Positions 1-8,257 of a DNA stretch of 64,000 bases are shown here, one piece after another; the stretch's first letter is position 1, and each line of letters opens with the position of its first letter. Made by a program: the position numbers and the translations under genes. The notes beneath the pieces were generated by a model, which was given only the letters and a program-made list of their open reading frames with translations, had not been told where the DNA came from and did not search any database. Source of the DNA: Planctomycetota bacterium (lineage in GTDB: Bacteria > Planctomycetota > UBA1135 > GCA-002686595); contig JAKLKU010000005.1 of the NCBI GenBank assembly GCA_023150475.1, positions 124,001 to 188,000 of the forward strand, in the 5' to 3' direction.

Positions 1-1919
1 GTGTCGAAGTCGAAGTCCCCGATCACGAGTTCCTCGAGCGGCACCGAGAGCTCGACCGGCTTGCTCCACACGTGCGAGCCGACGGCGGTCGCGGCGTGGA
101 TCGTCACGGAGCGTGCGCCGGTGATCGCAGCGACGTCGAGCGCGTCGTCCTCGTCGAAGTACCCCAACACGACATCCCCGGGTGAGCCGAGCGGCCACGT
201 CTCGCTCGCGGCGAACCCGCCGTGCCCATCGCCGAGCAGGAGACGGACCTGTCCCAGGGTCGGCAACGACACCACCAAGTCCAGCGCGCCGTCACCATCC
301 CAGTCGCCGAGGGCGGCGCCATCCTGCCAACTCCCGACCGCGATCGAGCTCGCCGGCAAGAACCCGCCGACACCGTCGGAACGCAGGAGATCGAGTGCGG
401 AGCCCGCGACGTCCGCCGACGCGACGACAAGGTCCGGCAGCCCATCGCCATTCGTGTCTCCGACCGTGAGTTCGCAGGGATCGAAGTTGACCGTGCTCGT
501 GCTGCCCAGCGTGAAGTTCCCCGCGCCGTCGCCGCGCAACACCCGCGCCGTGCCCGGCCCGACGCACGCGACGTCGAGAGCTCCATCGCCGTCGTAGTCG
601 GCGGCGGCGAGCAGTCGCGGCGCGAAACCGACCGGGTAGATGCCCGTCGGCGCGAATGCCGGGCCGGTCGGGCTCGGCGAGAAGCGCACTTCGCCGGATG
701 CGGCGTGCGCACTGACGAGATCGGGGCTCTGATCGCCGTCGAAATCGGCGGAGATCGTGGCCACCGCCGGTGCGCCGAGCCGTTGGGGGAACGTCGACTC
801 GAACGAGCCGTGCGGACGGGCGAGGAGCGAGCACACGACCGGCCCCTCGGTGCTGGTCGTCAAGAGATCGATCCGCCCGTCCGCGTTCCGGTCGGCGGCG
901 TGGACGACGTTCGGGGAAACGCCGGCGCGGAGCACGACCTTCGTGGCGAAGTTGCCGTGCCCGTCGCCGTTCCAGACGTCGACCGTGCGGCCGACCGTGC
1001 AGCCCACGACGACATCGAGCGCGCCGTCGGAGTCGGCGTCGGCGATCGTGATGGCGCGCGGGCCTGCGTCGACCGGCAACGTCATCCAAGTCGCGAACGC
1101 ACCCGCGCCGTTGCCGCGCAACAACGTGACGTCGTCGGAGGACTCGTTGGCGACTGCGAGATCGAGCTTGCCGTCGCCGTCGAGATCGTCGGTCGCGATC
1201 GCACGCGGGTGGAAACCGCACGCGTACGTCGTCGTCGCGGAGAATCCGCCGAGTCCATCCCCGAGCAACACGTGGACGTTGCCGCCGATCAGGCTCGTGA
1301 CGGCGAGATCGAGGTCGCCATCGGCGTCGAAGTCGGCGACCGCGGCGTCCGACGTCACCGTGCCGAGCGAAAGGACCTTCGGCGGCAGGTAGAGATCGGG
1401 ATGGGAGAGCCGCAGCGACACCCCTGGCGCGCCGATCGCCACGATGTCGAGCTTGCCGTCGCCGTCGAGGTCGGCGAGATGCAACCGCGAGTGACCCGAG
1501 AGCCCAGTGACGAGCCCAGCCGTCCAAACGAAGCCGCCGAGTCCGTTGCCGCGACGCATGGCGACGCTGAGCGGGGCCGTGTTCAGCGTGAGCAGATCGG
1601 GGTGGCCGTCCGAATCCACGTCTCCGAGCGCGCAGTCGATCCCGACCTGGAAGATCGGCACCAACAGTTTCGTTCCGAAACCGCCGAGACCGTCGCCGAG
1701 CAAGACCGTTTGGGTCGGCGAGAACGTGTCGACGGTCACCAGGTCGAGCGAGCCGTCGTGATTCACGTCGCCCAATGCGGAACCGTTGGAACCGGCCACG
1801 GCGGCCATCGCGCCGACCGGCAGCAACTCGCCGCGATAGAGCGGCTCGTCCTGGGCGGAAGCGTTCGGCGCGCCGGACGCGATCACGGTCAAGACAGCGA
1901 TCAGTTTGGGTCCAAGCAT
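1..1919 (-). CDS. Secreted FG-GAP/VCBS repeat protein, C-terminus beyond window
   Basis: Reading leftwards from an ATG at 1919 gives an open frame that reaches the window edge without a stop (at least 639 residues). The first about 23 residues form a signal peptide (MLGPKLIAVLTVIASGAP then an Ala-rich cleavage region). The rest is a chain of calcium-binding-like repeats such as DVNHDGSLDLV, DVDSDGHPDLL and DLDGDGKLDIV, each followed by GLGGF- or GxGxF-type segments, as in VCBS/FG-GAP beta-propellers. Such proteins are extracellular or cell-surface and usually take part in adhesion or binding. No enzyme domain is visible. The partner and function are unknown. The missing C-terminus could carry a sorting or YCTAK-type module. 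Confidence 0.9.
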   Translation of the reverse strand, partial: MLGPKLIAVLTVIASGAPNASAQDEPLYRGELLPVGAMAAVAGSNGSALGDVNHDGSLDLVTVDTFSPTQTVLLGDGLGGFGTKLLVPIFQVGIDCALGDVDSDGHPDLLTLNTAPLSVAMRRGNGLGGFVWTAGLVTGLSGHSRLHLADLDGDGKLDIVAIGAPGVSLRLSHPDLYLPPKVLSLGTVTSDAAVADFDADGDLDLAVTSLIGGNVHVLLGDGLGGFSATTTYACGFHPRAIATDDLDGDGKLDLAVANESSDDVTLLRGNGAGAFATWMTLPVDAGPRAITIADADSDGALDVVVGCTVGRTVDVWNGDGHGNFATKVVLRAGVSPNVVHAADRNADGRIDLLTTSTEGPVVCSLLARPHGSFESTFPQRLGAPAVATISADFDGDQSPDLVSAHAASGEVRFSPSPTGPAFAPTGIYPVGFAPRLLAAADYDGDGALDVACVGPGTARVLRGDGAGNFTLGSTSTVNFDPCELTVGDTNGDGLPDLVVASADVAGSALDLLRSDGVGGFLPASSIAVGSWQDGAALGDWDGDGALDLVVSLPTLGQVRLLLGDGHGGFAASETWPLGSPGDVVLGYFDEDDALDVAAITGARSVTIHAATAVGSHVWSKPVELSVPLEELVIGDFDFD

Positions 1920-2022
1920 GGCAGCTCCCCGACTGCTCGAGTCGGCACCTTTCGAGCATCCTAATCGCGTTCGGGGCCGGACGCGGTTCAACTCGGCGTC
2001 CGCAGGCCGGATTCCGCGGGAG

Positions 2023-3195
2023 TCAGTCGACGAGCTCTCGCGCGAGGATCAGCTTCTGGATCTCGCTGGTGCCTTCGTAGATGCGCAAGGCGCGTGTGTC
2101 GCGGAATAGCCGCTCGACGACGCTGCCCTTCTTCACGCCGAGGCCGCCGAAGTGCTGCACCGCGCGGTCGCAGATCCACGAGGCCGTCTCGGTCGCGACG
2201 AGCTTCGCACGCGCGACTTCCTTGACGGCGCGCTCGCCGCGATCGACGGCATTCGCGGCTTCTGTGACCAGGAGCTCGGCGGCGCGCAAGCGCGCGTCCA
2301 TCTCGGCGACGTCGAAGCGCAGTCCCTGGTTCGCCGCGAGCGGTTTGCCGAACTGCTTGCGCGCCTTGAGTCGCGCGAGCGACTCGTCGAGCGCGCGCCG
2401 AGCGAACCCGTTCGCCGCCGCCGCGACCGACGTCCGAAATCGCGCGAGCGTGCCGAGCGCGACGTCGAGTCCGCCGCCGACCTCGCCCAAGCGCTGCCCG
2501 TCGTCGACTTCGACGCCATCGAAGAGCACGGAGCCGATCGGATGCGGCCCGATCACTTCGAACCGCTGCGTCGAGAGCCCGCGCGCGTCGGCGGGCACGC
2601 AGAACATCGTCAACGAGCCTTTGCCGCCGTCGCGCTCGCCGGGCGCACCGGCGGTGCGCGCGAGCACCGTGTAGAAGCTCGCGATCCCAGCGTTCGAGAT
2701 GAACGTCTTCGCGCCGTCGAGCCGCCAACTCGAGCCGCGTTTCTCCGCGCGCGTCGCGACGCCGCCGAGGTCGGAGCCGGCGTCCTCCTCGGTCAACGCG
2801 AACGCTGCGATCGCCTCGCCCGAGGCGACGCGCGGCAGGAGCTCGCGTTTCAGCGCCTCCGAGCCCGCGCGCGCGACCGGGTACGAGCCGAGTCCCTGCA
2901 TCACGAACATCACGTCGAGCATGCCGGAGCGGTACGCGAGCTCCGCGCGCGCCGTGCAGAGCGCCCGCACGCTGACGTCGCGGTCGTTCGCGAGCCCGCC
3001 GCCGGCAAGCAGCCCATCGAGCGCCGCGCCACCGTACGCGTGCGGCACGGTCCAGCGCGCGAGACGCGCTTCCGCGAGGATCGCGAGTGCCTTCTTCGCC
3101 GCGGAAGTCTCGTCGAGGCCTTCGAGCAATGGCTCGGCGGTGCGGCCGACCTCGCGACAGAGCGCGGCGAGCTCGTCGAGCGTGCGCTCGCTCAC
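2023..3195 (-). CDS. Acyl-CoA dehydrogenase
   Basis: A 390-residue FAD-dependent acyl-CoA dehydrogenase, which oxidises an acyl-CoA at the alpha-beta bond in the cytoplasm. The family features are a central substrate/FAD segment (ALTEEDAGSDLGG, GAKTFISNAG), a C-terminal helical domain with RKQFGKPL, and the terminal YEGTSEIQKLILARELV block that supplies adenine-binding contacts and the usual C-terminal signature. The start is GTG at 3195, because it overlaps the TGA of the upstream enoyl-CoA hydratase gene (GTGA), which implies translational coupling. It is the last gene of a five-gene minus-strand operon (SDR, RidA-like, small protein, hydratase, dehydrogenase). The natural substrate cannot be read from sequence; a ring-derived dicarboxyl- or hydroxyacyl-CoA is an inference from context. 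Confidence 0.93.
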   Translation of the reverse strand: MSERTLDELAALCREVGRTAEPLLEGLDETSAAKKALAILAEARLARWTVPHAYGGAALDGLLAGGGLANDRDVSVRALCTARAELAYRSGMLDVMFVMQGLGSYPVARAGSEALKRELLPRVASGEAIAAFALTEEDAGSDLGGVATRAEKRGSSWRLDGAKTFISNAGIASFYTVLARTAGAPGERDGGKGSLTMFCVPADARGLSTQRFEVIGPHPIGSVLFDGVEVDDGQRLGEVGGGLDVALGTLARFRTSVAAAANGFARRALDESLARLKARKQFGKPLAANQGLRFDVAEMDARLRAAELLVTEAANAVDRGERAVKEVARAKLVATETASWICDRAVQHFGGLGVKKGSVVERLFRDTRALRIYEGTSEIQKLILARELVD

Positions 3196-3995
3196 GGCGC
3201 GCTCCGCTTGCGGAAGTGCGGCGGACGCTTCGCCATCGCGGCGTCGAAGCCTTCGCGGTAGTCGGGGTGCGCCATGCACTCGGCTTGGATCCAACCTTCG
3301 GTCTGCATCGACTCCGCGAGCGGCAGCGTCGCTTCGAGATTGAGCGCCCGTTTCGTCGTCGCGAGACCGAGCGCCGGTCCGTCGGCGAGCTTCTGCGCCC
3401 AACGCTGCGCCTCGGGCATGAGCTCTTCCGTCGACACGACCTTGTTGTAGAGCCCGATCTCGTACGCCCGGCGTGCGTCGACGAACTCGCCGAGCATCAA
3501 GAGCTCGCTCGCGCGGCCGAGCCCGACGATGCGCGGTAGGAGCCACGCGGCGCCCATGTCGGCGCCCGAGAGTCCGACCTTGACGAAGAGGAAGGCGATC
3601 TTCGCTTCGTCGCACGCGATGCGGACGTCCGCCGCGACCGCCATCACGGCGCCTGCGCCGCACGTGACGCCGTTCAGCGCCGCGACGATCGGCTTCTCGA
3701 GCCGGCGCATGTTCTCGATCAAGTCGCACGTCATCCGCGTGAACTCGAGCGTCTCGGCGGGCGTGAACGCGAACATGCGACCGATGATGTCCTTGACGTC
3801 GCCGCCGGTGCAGAACGCGCGTCCCGTGCCGGTGAGCAGCACCGAACGGACGCTGTCGCGCGTGCGCAGCGCTACGAACGTGTCGCGCAGTTCGGCGTAG
3901 GAATCGAACGTGAGCGCGTTCATGCGCTCCGGACGATCGAGCCGGATCGTCGCGACGCCTTCGCTCTCGGAATAGCGGAAGTGTTTCGGGTTCAT
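3192..3995 (-). CDS. Enoyl-CoA hydratase/isomerase family protein
   Basis: A 267-residue crotonase-fold protein. It has the N-terminal strand block (VATIRLDRPERMNALTF), the CoA/oxyanion-hole segment TGTGRAFCTGGDVKDI and the second oxyanion segment AALNGVTCGAGAVMAVAADVR. The normal hydratase catalytic Glu pair is not clearly recognisable, so it may act as a hydratase, isomerase or ring-opening hydrolase. It starts at ATG 3995, which overlaps the upstream stop in ATGA, and its own stop overlaps the dehydrogenase start in GTGA. Both junctions point to tightly coupled translation. The best guess is beta-oxidation-like processing of an aromatic or alicyclic CoA thioester. Confidence 0.92.
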   Translation of the reverse strand: MNPKHFRYSESEGVATIRLDRPERMNALTFDSYAELRDTFVALRTRDSVRSVLLTGTGRAFCTGGDVKDIIGRMFAFTPAETLEFTRMTCDLIENMRRLEKPIVAALNGVTCGAGAVMAVAADVRIACDEAKIAFLFVKVGLSGADMGAAWLLPRIVGLGRASELLMLGEFVDARRAYEIGLYNKVVSTEELMPEAQRWAQKLADGPALGLATTKRALNLEATLPLAESMQTEGWIQAECMAHPDYREGFDAAMAKRPPHFRKRSAP

Positions 3996-4564
3996 GGCAG
4001 GTTCCTGCGGCGCTTCTTCTCTTGCGCGGCCTTCAGACGTTCCTTCGCGCGCACGACGAGCTCGCGCTTCGAGGGCTCGGGTCGCTTCGCCGCTTCGACG
4101 GCCTGCTTGCGCTCCTTCTCGCGCGCGACCTGCAGCCGCTTGCGGGCGCGCTCGAGCAGCGCCGAGTGTCCCGGTGAGGCCTGCGGCGGCCGGGCCACCT
4201 TCACTTGCTTCACGTGCTCCTTCGCACGGGCGAGCGCTTCCGGTGGAATCGCCGAAGGCAACGACGGTCGTTTGGAGGAGACCTTGCTGCCCGGCATCAC
4301 GGCGTCGGCCGCGAGCTCTCCGTCGGCGACGTCGTCGGCGAGGTCCGTGCGCTCGATTTGCCCGAGCAGCTCCGCTTGCGTGATCAGGCCCTTCGCGATG
4401 AGCAAGTCGGCGAGCGCTCTCGTCACGAGCGCGACGCGTCCGATGTCGCGCTGCGCGGCGCTGAGTCGCCGCCCTCGTGTGCGCCCGACCAAGCTGAGCC
4501 GCCTCACGTGTTCGTCGAGCCGCTGCAAGTCGATGCCCGGCCAACCTTGCTGCACGAAGCTCAT
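3992..4564 (-). CDS. Small basic protein of the acyl-CoA operon, function unknown
   Basis: A 190-residue hypothetical protein. Residues 1-75 look helical and contain ALADLLIAKGLITQAELL, a short helix-turn-helix-like pattern often seen at the start of regulatory or assembly proteins. Residues 100-190 are highly charged, Lys/Arg-rich and probably alpha-helical (repeated ARERLKxAxEK-like segments), so RNA or protein binding is possible. A good ribosome binding site (GGGAGGAGCGG) lies just before ATG 4564, and its stop overlaps the next ATG (ATGA). It is therefore a genuine operon member. I do not recognise a family and assign no function. Confidence 0.75.
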   Translation of the reverse strand: MSFVQQGWPGIDLQRLDEHVRRLSLVGRTRGRRLSAAQRDIGRVALVTRALADLLIAKGLITQAELLGQIERTDLADDVADGELAADAVMPGSKVSSKRPSLPSAIPPEALARAKEHVKQVKVARPPQASPGHSALLERARKRLQVAREKERKQAVEAAKRPEPSKRELVVRAKERLKAAQEKKRRRNLP

Positions 4565-4579
4565 CCGCTCCTCCCGTGA

Positions 4580-4984
4580 TCAGGCGATCGCCGCGATGCC
4601 TTGGATCTCGACCAGCGCGCCTTCCTCGAGCAACGCGGCGACTTGCACGAGGGCCATCGCCGGGTAGTGGCGCCCGACGATGCGTTTCCAGATCGCGCCG
4701 AGCTCTTGCGCGACGGCGACGTATTGGCGCGTGTCGACGACGAAGATCGTGAGCGACGCGAGATGCTGCGGCTCGCCGCCGGCGGCGCGCAACGCGGCGA
4801 CGACGTTGGAGAGCGCCTGCTCGAACTGTTTCGCGAAGTCGCCGGCGCCGACGAGCTTCTCGTTCGCATCCCACGCCACTTGCCCGGCGAGGAAGACGAG
4901 CTTCGCACCCGGCGGCGCGACCACGGCGTTCGAGTAACCCTTCGGCTGCTTCCATCCGGCCGGATTGACGAGTTCGAGCGGCAT
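4580..4984 (-). CDS. RidA/YjgF-like protein lacking the catalytic arginine
   Basis: A 134-residue protein of the RidA (YjgF/YER057c/UK114) fold, recognised from KLVFLAGQVAWDANEKLVGAGDFAKQ and the C-terminal VQVAALLEEGALVEIQGIAAI. Archetypal RidA enzymes hydrolyse 2-aminoacrylate and other imines and need an Arg in the segment before the VxVxxL strand. Here that segment reads YPAMALVQV, with Met at the expected Arg position, so imine deaminase activity of the canonical kind is doubtful. It lies 15 bp upstream of the small basic protein and 92 bp downstream of the SDR gene. Rid-like proteins of this type occur in aromatic-CoA degradation clusters, which fits the neighbours. Confidence 0.9.
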   Translation of the reverse strand: MPLELVNPAGWKQPKGYSNAVVAPPGAKLVFLAGQVAWDANEKLVGAGDFAKQFEQALSNVVAALRAAGGEPQHLASLTIFVVDTRQYVAVAQELGAIWKRIVGRHYPAMALVQVAALLEEGALVEIQGIAAIA

Positions 4985-5076
4985 GGCGCGCAGTCTAGCA
5001 GCCCGTTGAACGAGGCACCGCAGCGAGGCACGGCGCGCCGAGCACGCCGCTCGGCGCCAAAACGCTTCGGTGACCC

Positions 5077-5850
5077 TCAGCGCTTCTCGAGCACCTTGGA
5101 GCTCGCGCCATCGAGCTCGACGAGCCAGCCGTTTCGTCCGTCGCGCATCAAGTCGACGACCGCGGCCGCGACTTCGTCGACGGTGACGAGCCGGCCGCCC
5201 GGATTCTGCGCGGCGAGGAAGGCGCGCACGTCCGCTTCGCTGCGCTGCGTCTTGCCGACCAGTCGCTGCACGGTCTCCTCGGTCATCGGCGAATCGACGT
5301 AGTGCGGACAGACGCACGCGACCGACACGCCCGAGCCTTCGAGCTCGTCCGCCGCGGCGCGCGAGTAGCCGACCAACGCGTGCTTCGACGCGCAGTACGC
5401 GCTGACGTACTTGTAGCCGCGGAGCCCCGCCGACGACGCGACGTTGACGATGCGGCCGAACTTCTGGCGCTTCATCTCCGGCAGGAACGCTTCGATCAGC
5501 CGGCGCGGACCGTCGAAGTTGACGCGCATCAGCTTCGCGACCAGATCCTCGCCTGCGTGGACGAGCGGCGCGCTCGGCGAGATCCCTGCGTTGTTGACGA
5601 GCCCATCGAGCGTCAGGTCGCGGTCCTTCAGTCGATCGATCGCGTGCGTGATCGACGTGACGTCGCCGACGTCGAGCACGACGCCTTCCGCGCGGCCGCC
5701 CGACGAGCCGATCTCGCGCGCGAGCGCGTCGACGGCCGACTCGGTGCGCGCGGCCGCGAACACGAACCACCCGTCGCGCGCCAACGCGCGCGCGATCGCC
5801 GCGCCGATGCCGCGGCTCGCGCCGGTGACGAGCACGCTGCGGGTCTGCAT
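5077..5850 (-). CDS. Short-chain dehydrogenase/reductase
   Basis: A 257-residue classical SDR oxidoreductase using NAD(P)H. The Rossmann glycine motif TGASRGIG is at residues 9-16, NNAG at 86-89, the catalytic Ser in NVASSAG near 139-140, and YxxxK as Y152/K156. It probably interconverts a hydroxyacyl-CoA and a ketoacyl-CoA, given the acyl-CoA dehydrogenase and hydratase that follow on the same strand. It is the first gene of the operon. Its ATG at 5850 lies 74 bp from the divergent phospholipase D-like gene, so the operon promoter should be in that gap. Substrate specificity is not deducible. Confidence 0.93.
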   Translation of the reverse strand: MQTRSVLVTGASRGIGAAIARALARDGWFVFAAARTESAVDALAREIGSSGGRAEGVVLDVGDVTSITHAIDRLKDRDLTLDGLVNNAGISPSAPLVHAGEDLVAKLMRVNFDGPRRLIEAFLPEMKRQKFGRIVNVASSAGLRGYKYVSAYCASKHALVGYSRAAADELEGSGVSVACVCPHYVDSPMTEETVQRLVGKTQRSEADVRAFLAAQNPGGRLVTVDEVAAAVVDLMRDGRNGWLVELDGASSKVLEKR

Positions 5851-5924
5851 GGCGTGAGTTTGCCGTCGCGCCTCGCGCGGAGCGAGTTCCTCGGCCGCAT
5901 ACTGAGCGCCCCCACGGAGGCACG

Positions 5925-7178
5925 ATGCTCCTCGCGCTCACTTGCGTCCTCTTCCAAGCCGTCCCGGCGGATCGCGCCGCGCCCGCCACGCCGAGTCGCG
6001 CCGGCGCGCCGCTCGACGCTCCGGCGCTCGAGATCGTCGAAACCGCGCCGCTCGAGACCACGCTCGACCATCCGGACCTGCGCGACGCCGACGTCGTGTG
6101 GAAGGAGCTCTTCGACGGCGCGCAGCGCTCGATCGAGCTCGCGCAGTTCTACGTCTGCGACAAACCGCCGAGCAAACTGACGCCGGTGCTCGCCGCGCTC
6201 GAAGCCGCGGCCGCGCGTGGCGTCGAGATCCGCTTCCTCGCCGACGCGAAGTTCTGGGAGAAGTACCCCGAGACGTTGACGGCGCTCGACGCGCGCGAGC
6301 ACGTCGACGTGCGCAAGCTCGACTTCGGCGACGTCGCGGGCGGCGTGCTCCACGCGAAGTACTTCGTGATCGACCGCGAGCGCGTCTACCTCGGCAGCCA
6401 GAACTTCGACTGGCGTTCGCTCGAGCACATCCAGGAGCTCGGCGTGTCGATCGCCTCGCGGGACATCGCCGGCGTGTTCGGCGCCGTGTTCGACTCCGAC
6501 TGGCGCGCGGCGGGACGGCAGCTCGGGCTCACGGTGCTCGAACCCGAGCCACGCATCGCGAAGGAGACGCTCGCCGCGTTTCCGCTCGAGCTCACAACGC
6601 GCGGTGGCTCCGTGCGCGTCTCGCCACTCGTCAGTCCGAAGGACCACACGCTCGCTCCAGAGCTCTTCGACTTGCCGAAGATCGTCGAGTTGATCGACCG
6701 CGCGGAACGCACGGTGCGCATCGAGCTCTTGACGTACAAACCGGCGGTGCGCGGCGGGCCGAATTGGGACGCGCTCGACGGTGCGTTGCGGCGCGCCGCC
6801 GAGCGCGGCGTCGACGTGCAGCTCCTGGTCGCCGACTGGTCGAAACGCAAAGGCACGATCGAAGCGTTGCAGTCGCTCGAACCGCTCGAGCGACTCGCGG
6901 TGAAGCTCGTCACGATCCCCCAAGCGTCGACGGGTTACGTGCCGTTCGCCCGTGTGATCCACGCGAAGTACTGCGTCGTCGACGGCGCGCGTGCGTGGCT
7001 CGGCACGAGCAATTGGGAACGCGACTACTTCTACGAGAGCCGCAACGTCGGCGTGCTCGTCGAAGGCGCGCCGTTCGCGACGCAGCTCGAGCGCTGCTTC
7101 GCCGACGTGTGGACGAGTCCCTACGCCGCCGCCGTCGATCCGCAAGCGACCTACGAGGTCCCGCGCTTCGGCGAGTAG
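5925..7178 (+). CDS. Secreted phospholipase D-like protein
   Basis: A 417-residue protein with a short hydrophobic N-terminal export signal (MLLALTCVLFQAVPA). It has two HKD motifs of the phospholipase D superfamily: HAKYFVIDRERVYLGSQNFD beginning at H143 and HAKYCVVDGARAWLGTSNWE beginning at H346. Both have the complete H-x-K-x4-D pattern and the downstream Ser/Asn, so a composite active site should form. Members hydrolyse or transfer phosphodiester bonds (phospholipids, cardiolipin synthesis or DNA); which applies here is unknown. Export favours a periplasmic or extracellular role. A GGAGG ribosome binding site precedes the ATG. Confidence 0.92.
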   Translation: MLLALTCVLFQAVPADRAAPATPSRAGAPLDAPALEIVETAPLETTLDHPDLRDADVVWKELFDGAQRSIELAQFYVCDKPPSKLTPVLAALEAAAARGVEIRFLADAKFWEKYPETLTALDAREHVDVRKLDFGDVAGGVLHAKYFVIDRERVYLGSQNFDWRSLEHIQELGVSIASRDIAGVFGAVFDSDWRAAGRQLGLTVLEPEPRIAKETLAAFPLELTTRGGSVRVSPLVSPKDHTLAPELFDLPKIVELIDRAERTVRIELLTYKPAVRGGPNWDALDGALRRAAERGVDVQLLVADWSKRKGTIEALQSLEPLERLAVKLVTIPQASTGYVPFARVIHAKYCVVDGARAWLGTSNWERDYFYESRNVGVLVEGAPFATQLERCFADVWTSPYAAAVDPQATYEVPRFGE

Positions 7179-7219
7179 CGGACGTGCGGCCGCGGTGCGC
7201 GGGGCGTAAGCTCTGCGCG

Positions 7220-8257
7220 ATGTCGGCGCGCGAGGGTTGGCACGAGGAGAAGCAGTCCGCGTTCCTCTACCGCGTGCTCGCCGAGGCCGAGAGCGGCAAT
7301 GCGCGAGCTCGGCTCTTCTCGCAGCTCGCGGACAGCGCCGAGAAACAAGCCGGGCTCTGGGAGGAACGCCTGCGGGCCGCGGGCCAGCCGCCGCCGCATG
7401 GCTTCGAGCCCGACACGCGCGCGAAACTCGCCGCGCGCCTGATCCGCACGTTCGGCGGTCGCTCGATGCGGCCGATGCTCGCGGCGCTCAAGGTGCGCGG
7501 GCTCTCGCTCTACTCGGTGCCGTCGCTGAGCTCCGGCCACGCGATGCCGACGACGACGTCGCCCGAACGGCGCCACCGCGCGGCGGCGAGCGGCGGCTCG
7601 CTGCGCGCCGCCGTGTTCGGCATGAACGACGGCTTGGTGTCGAACACGAGCCTGATCCTCGGCGTCGCCGGCGCGAGCGCGGGACCGAACGCGATCCTGA
7701 TCGCGGGCGTCGCCGGTCTGCTCGCGGGCGCGTTCTCGATGGCGGCGGGCGAGTACGTGTCGGTGCTCTCGCAGCGTGAGCTCTTCGAGCACCAGATCGC
7801 GCTCGAACGCGCGGAGCTCGCCGAGTACCCGGAAGAGGAAGCCGAGGAGCTCGCGCTCGTCTACCGTGCCCGCGGACTCGACGACGCGGAAGCGAAGCGA
7901 CTCGCGTCGCGCGTGATGAGCGATCCGCAGTCGGCGCTCGACGCGTTGGCACGCGAGGAGCTCGGGCTCGATCCGGACGATCTCGGTTCGCCGTGGGGCG
8001 CCGCGGGCTCGTCGTTCGCCGCGTTCGCGGTCGGCGCATTGGTGCCGCTCGCGCCGTTCCTCGTGTTCGAAGGCACGCGCGCGGTCCTCGTGGCGGCAGC
8101 GATCGCTGCGCTCGCGTTGTTCGGCGTCGGCGCGGCGCTGTCGCTCTTCACCAACAAGAGCGCGTGGGCGAGTGGGCTGCGCATGCTCTCGATCGGCGCG
8201 CTCGCCGGCGGCGCGACGTGGGCGATCGGCAAACTGTTCGGCGTCGCGGTGGGCTGA
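7220..8257 (+). CDS. Ferritin-like/VIT1-CCC1 iron transporter (MbfA-like)
   Basis: A 345-residue two-domain protein. Residues about 5-50 form a helical ferritin/rubrerythrin-like segment with several Glu residues spaced as metal ligands (WHEEKQ, LAEAES, ADSAEKQ). From about residue 125 it becomes a VIT1/CCC1-family membrane domain, starting at GMNDGLVSNTSLILGVAGAS, with GEYVSVLSQRE and at least four hydrophobic segments. Bacterial proteins of this architecture (MbfA) export Fe2+ or Mn2+ from the cytoplasm and protect against iron and peroxide stress. The ferritin-like segment is short compared with full MbfA, so it may be a reduced version. Its TGA overlaps the ATG of the modA-like gene (ATGA). 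Confidence 0.88.
   Translation: MSAREGWHEEKQSAFLYRVLAEAESGNARARLFSQLADSAEKQAGLWEERLRAAGQPPPHGFEPDTRAKLAARLIRTFGGRSMRPMLAALKVRGLSLYSVPSLSSGHAMPTTTSPERRHRAAASGGSLRAAVFGMNDGLVSNTSLILGVAGASAGPNAILIAGVAGLLAGAFSMAAGEYVSVLSQRELFEHQIALERAELAEYPEEEAEELALVYRARGLDDAEAKRLASRVMSDPQSALDALAREELGLDPDDLGSPWGAAGSSFAAFAVGALVPLAPFLVFEGTRAVLVAAAIAALALFGVGAALSLFTNKSAWASGLRMLSIGALAGGATWAIGKLFGVAVG

Noticed and set aside
222-1964. A 580-codon plus-strand open frame rich in Arg and Ala
   Set aside because: It is a shadow of the minus-strand FG-GAP gene, whose calcium-loop repeats (DxDGDG) are unmistakable. The plus-strand product has no domain and improbable composition.
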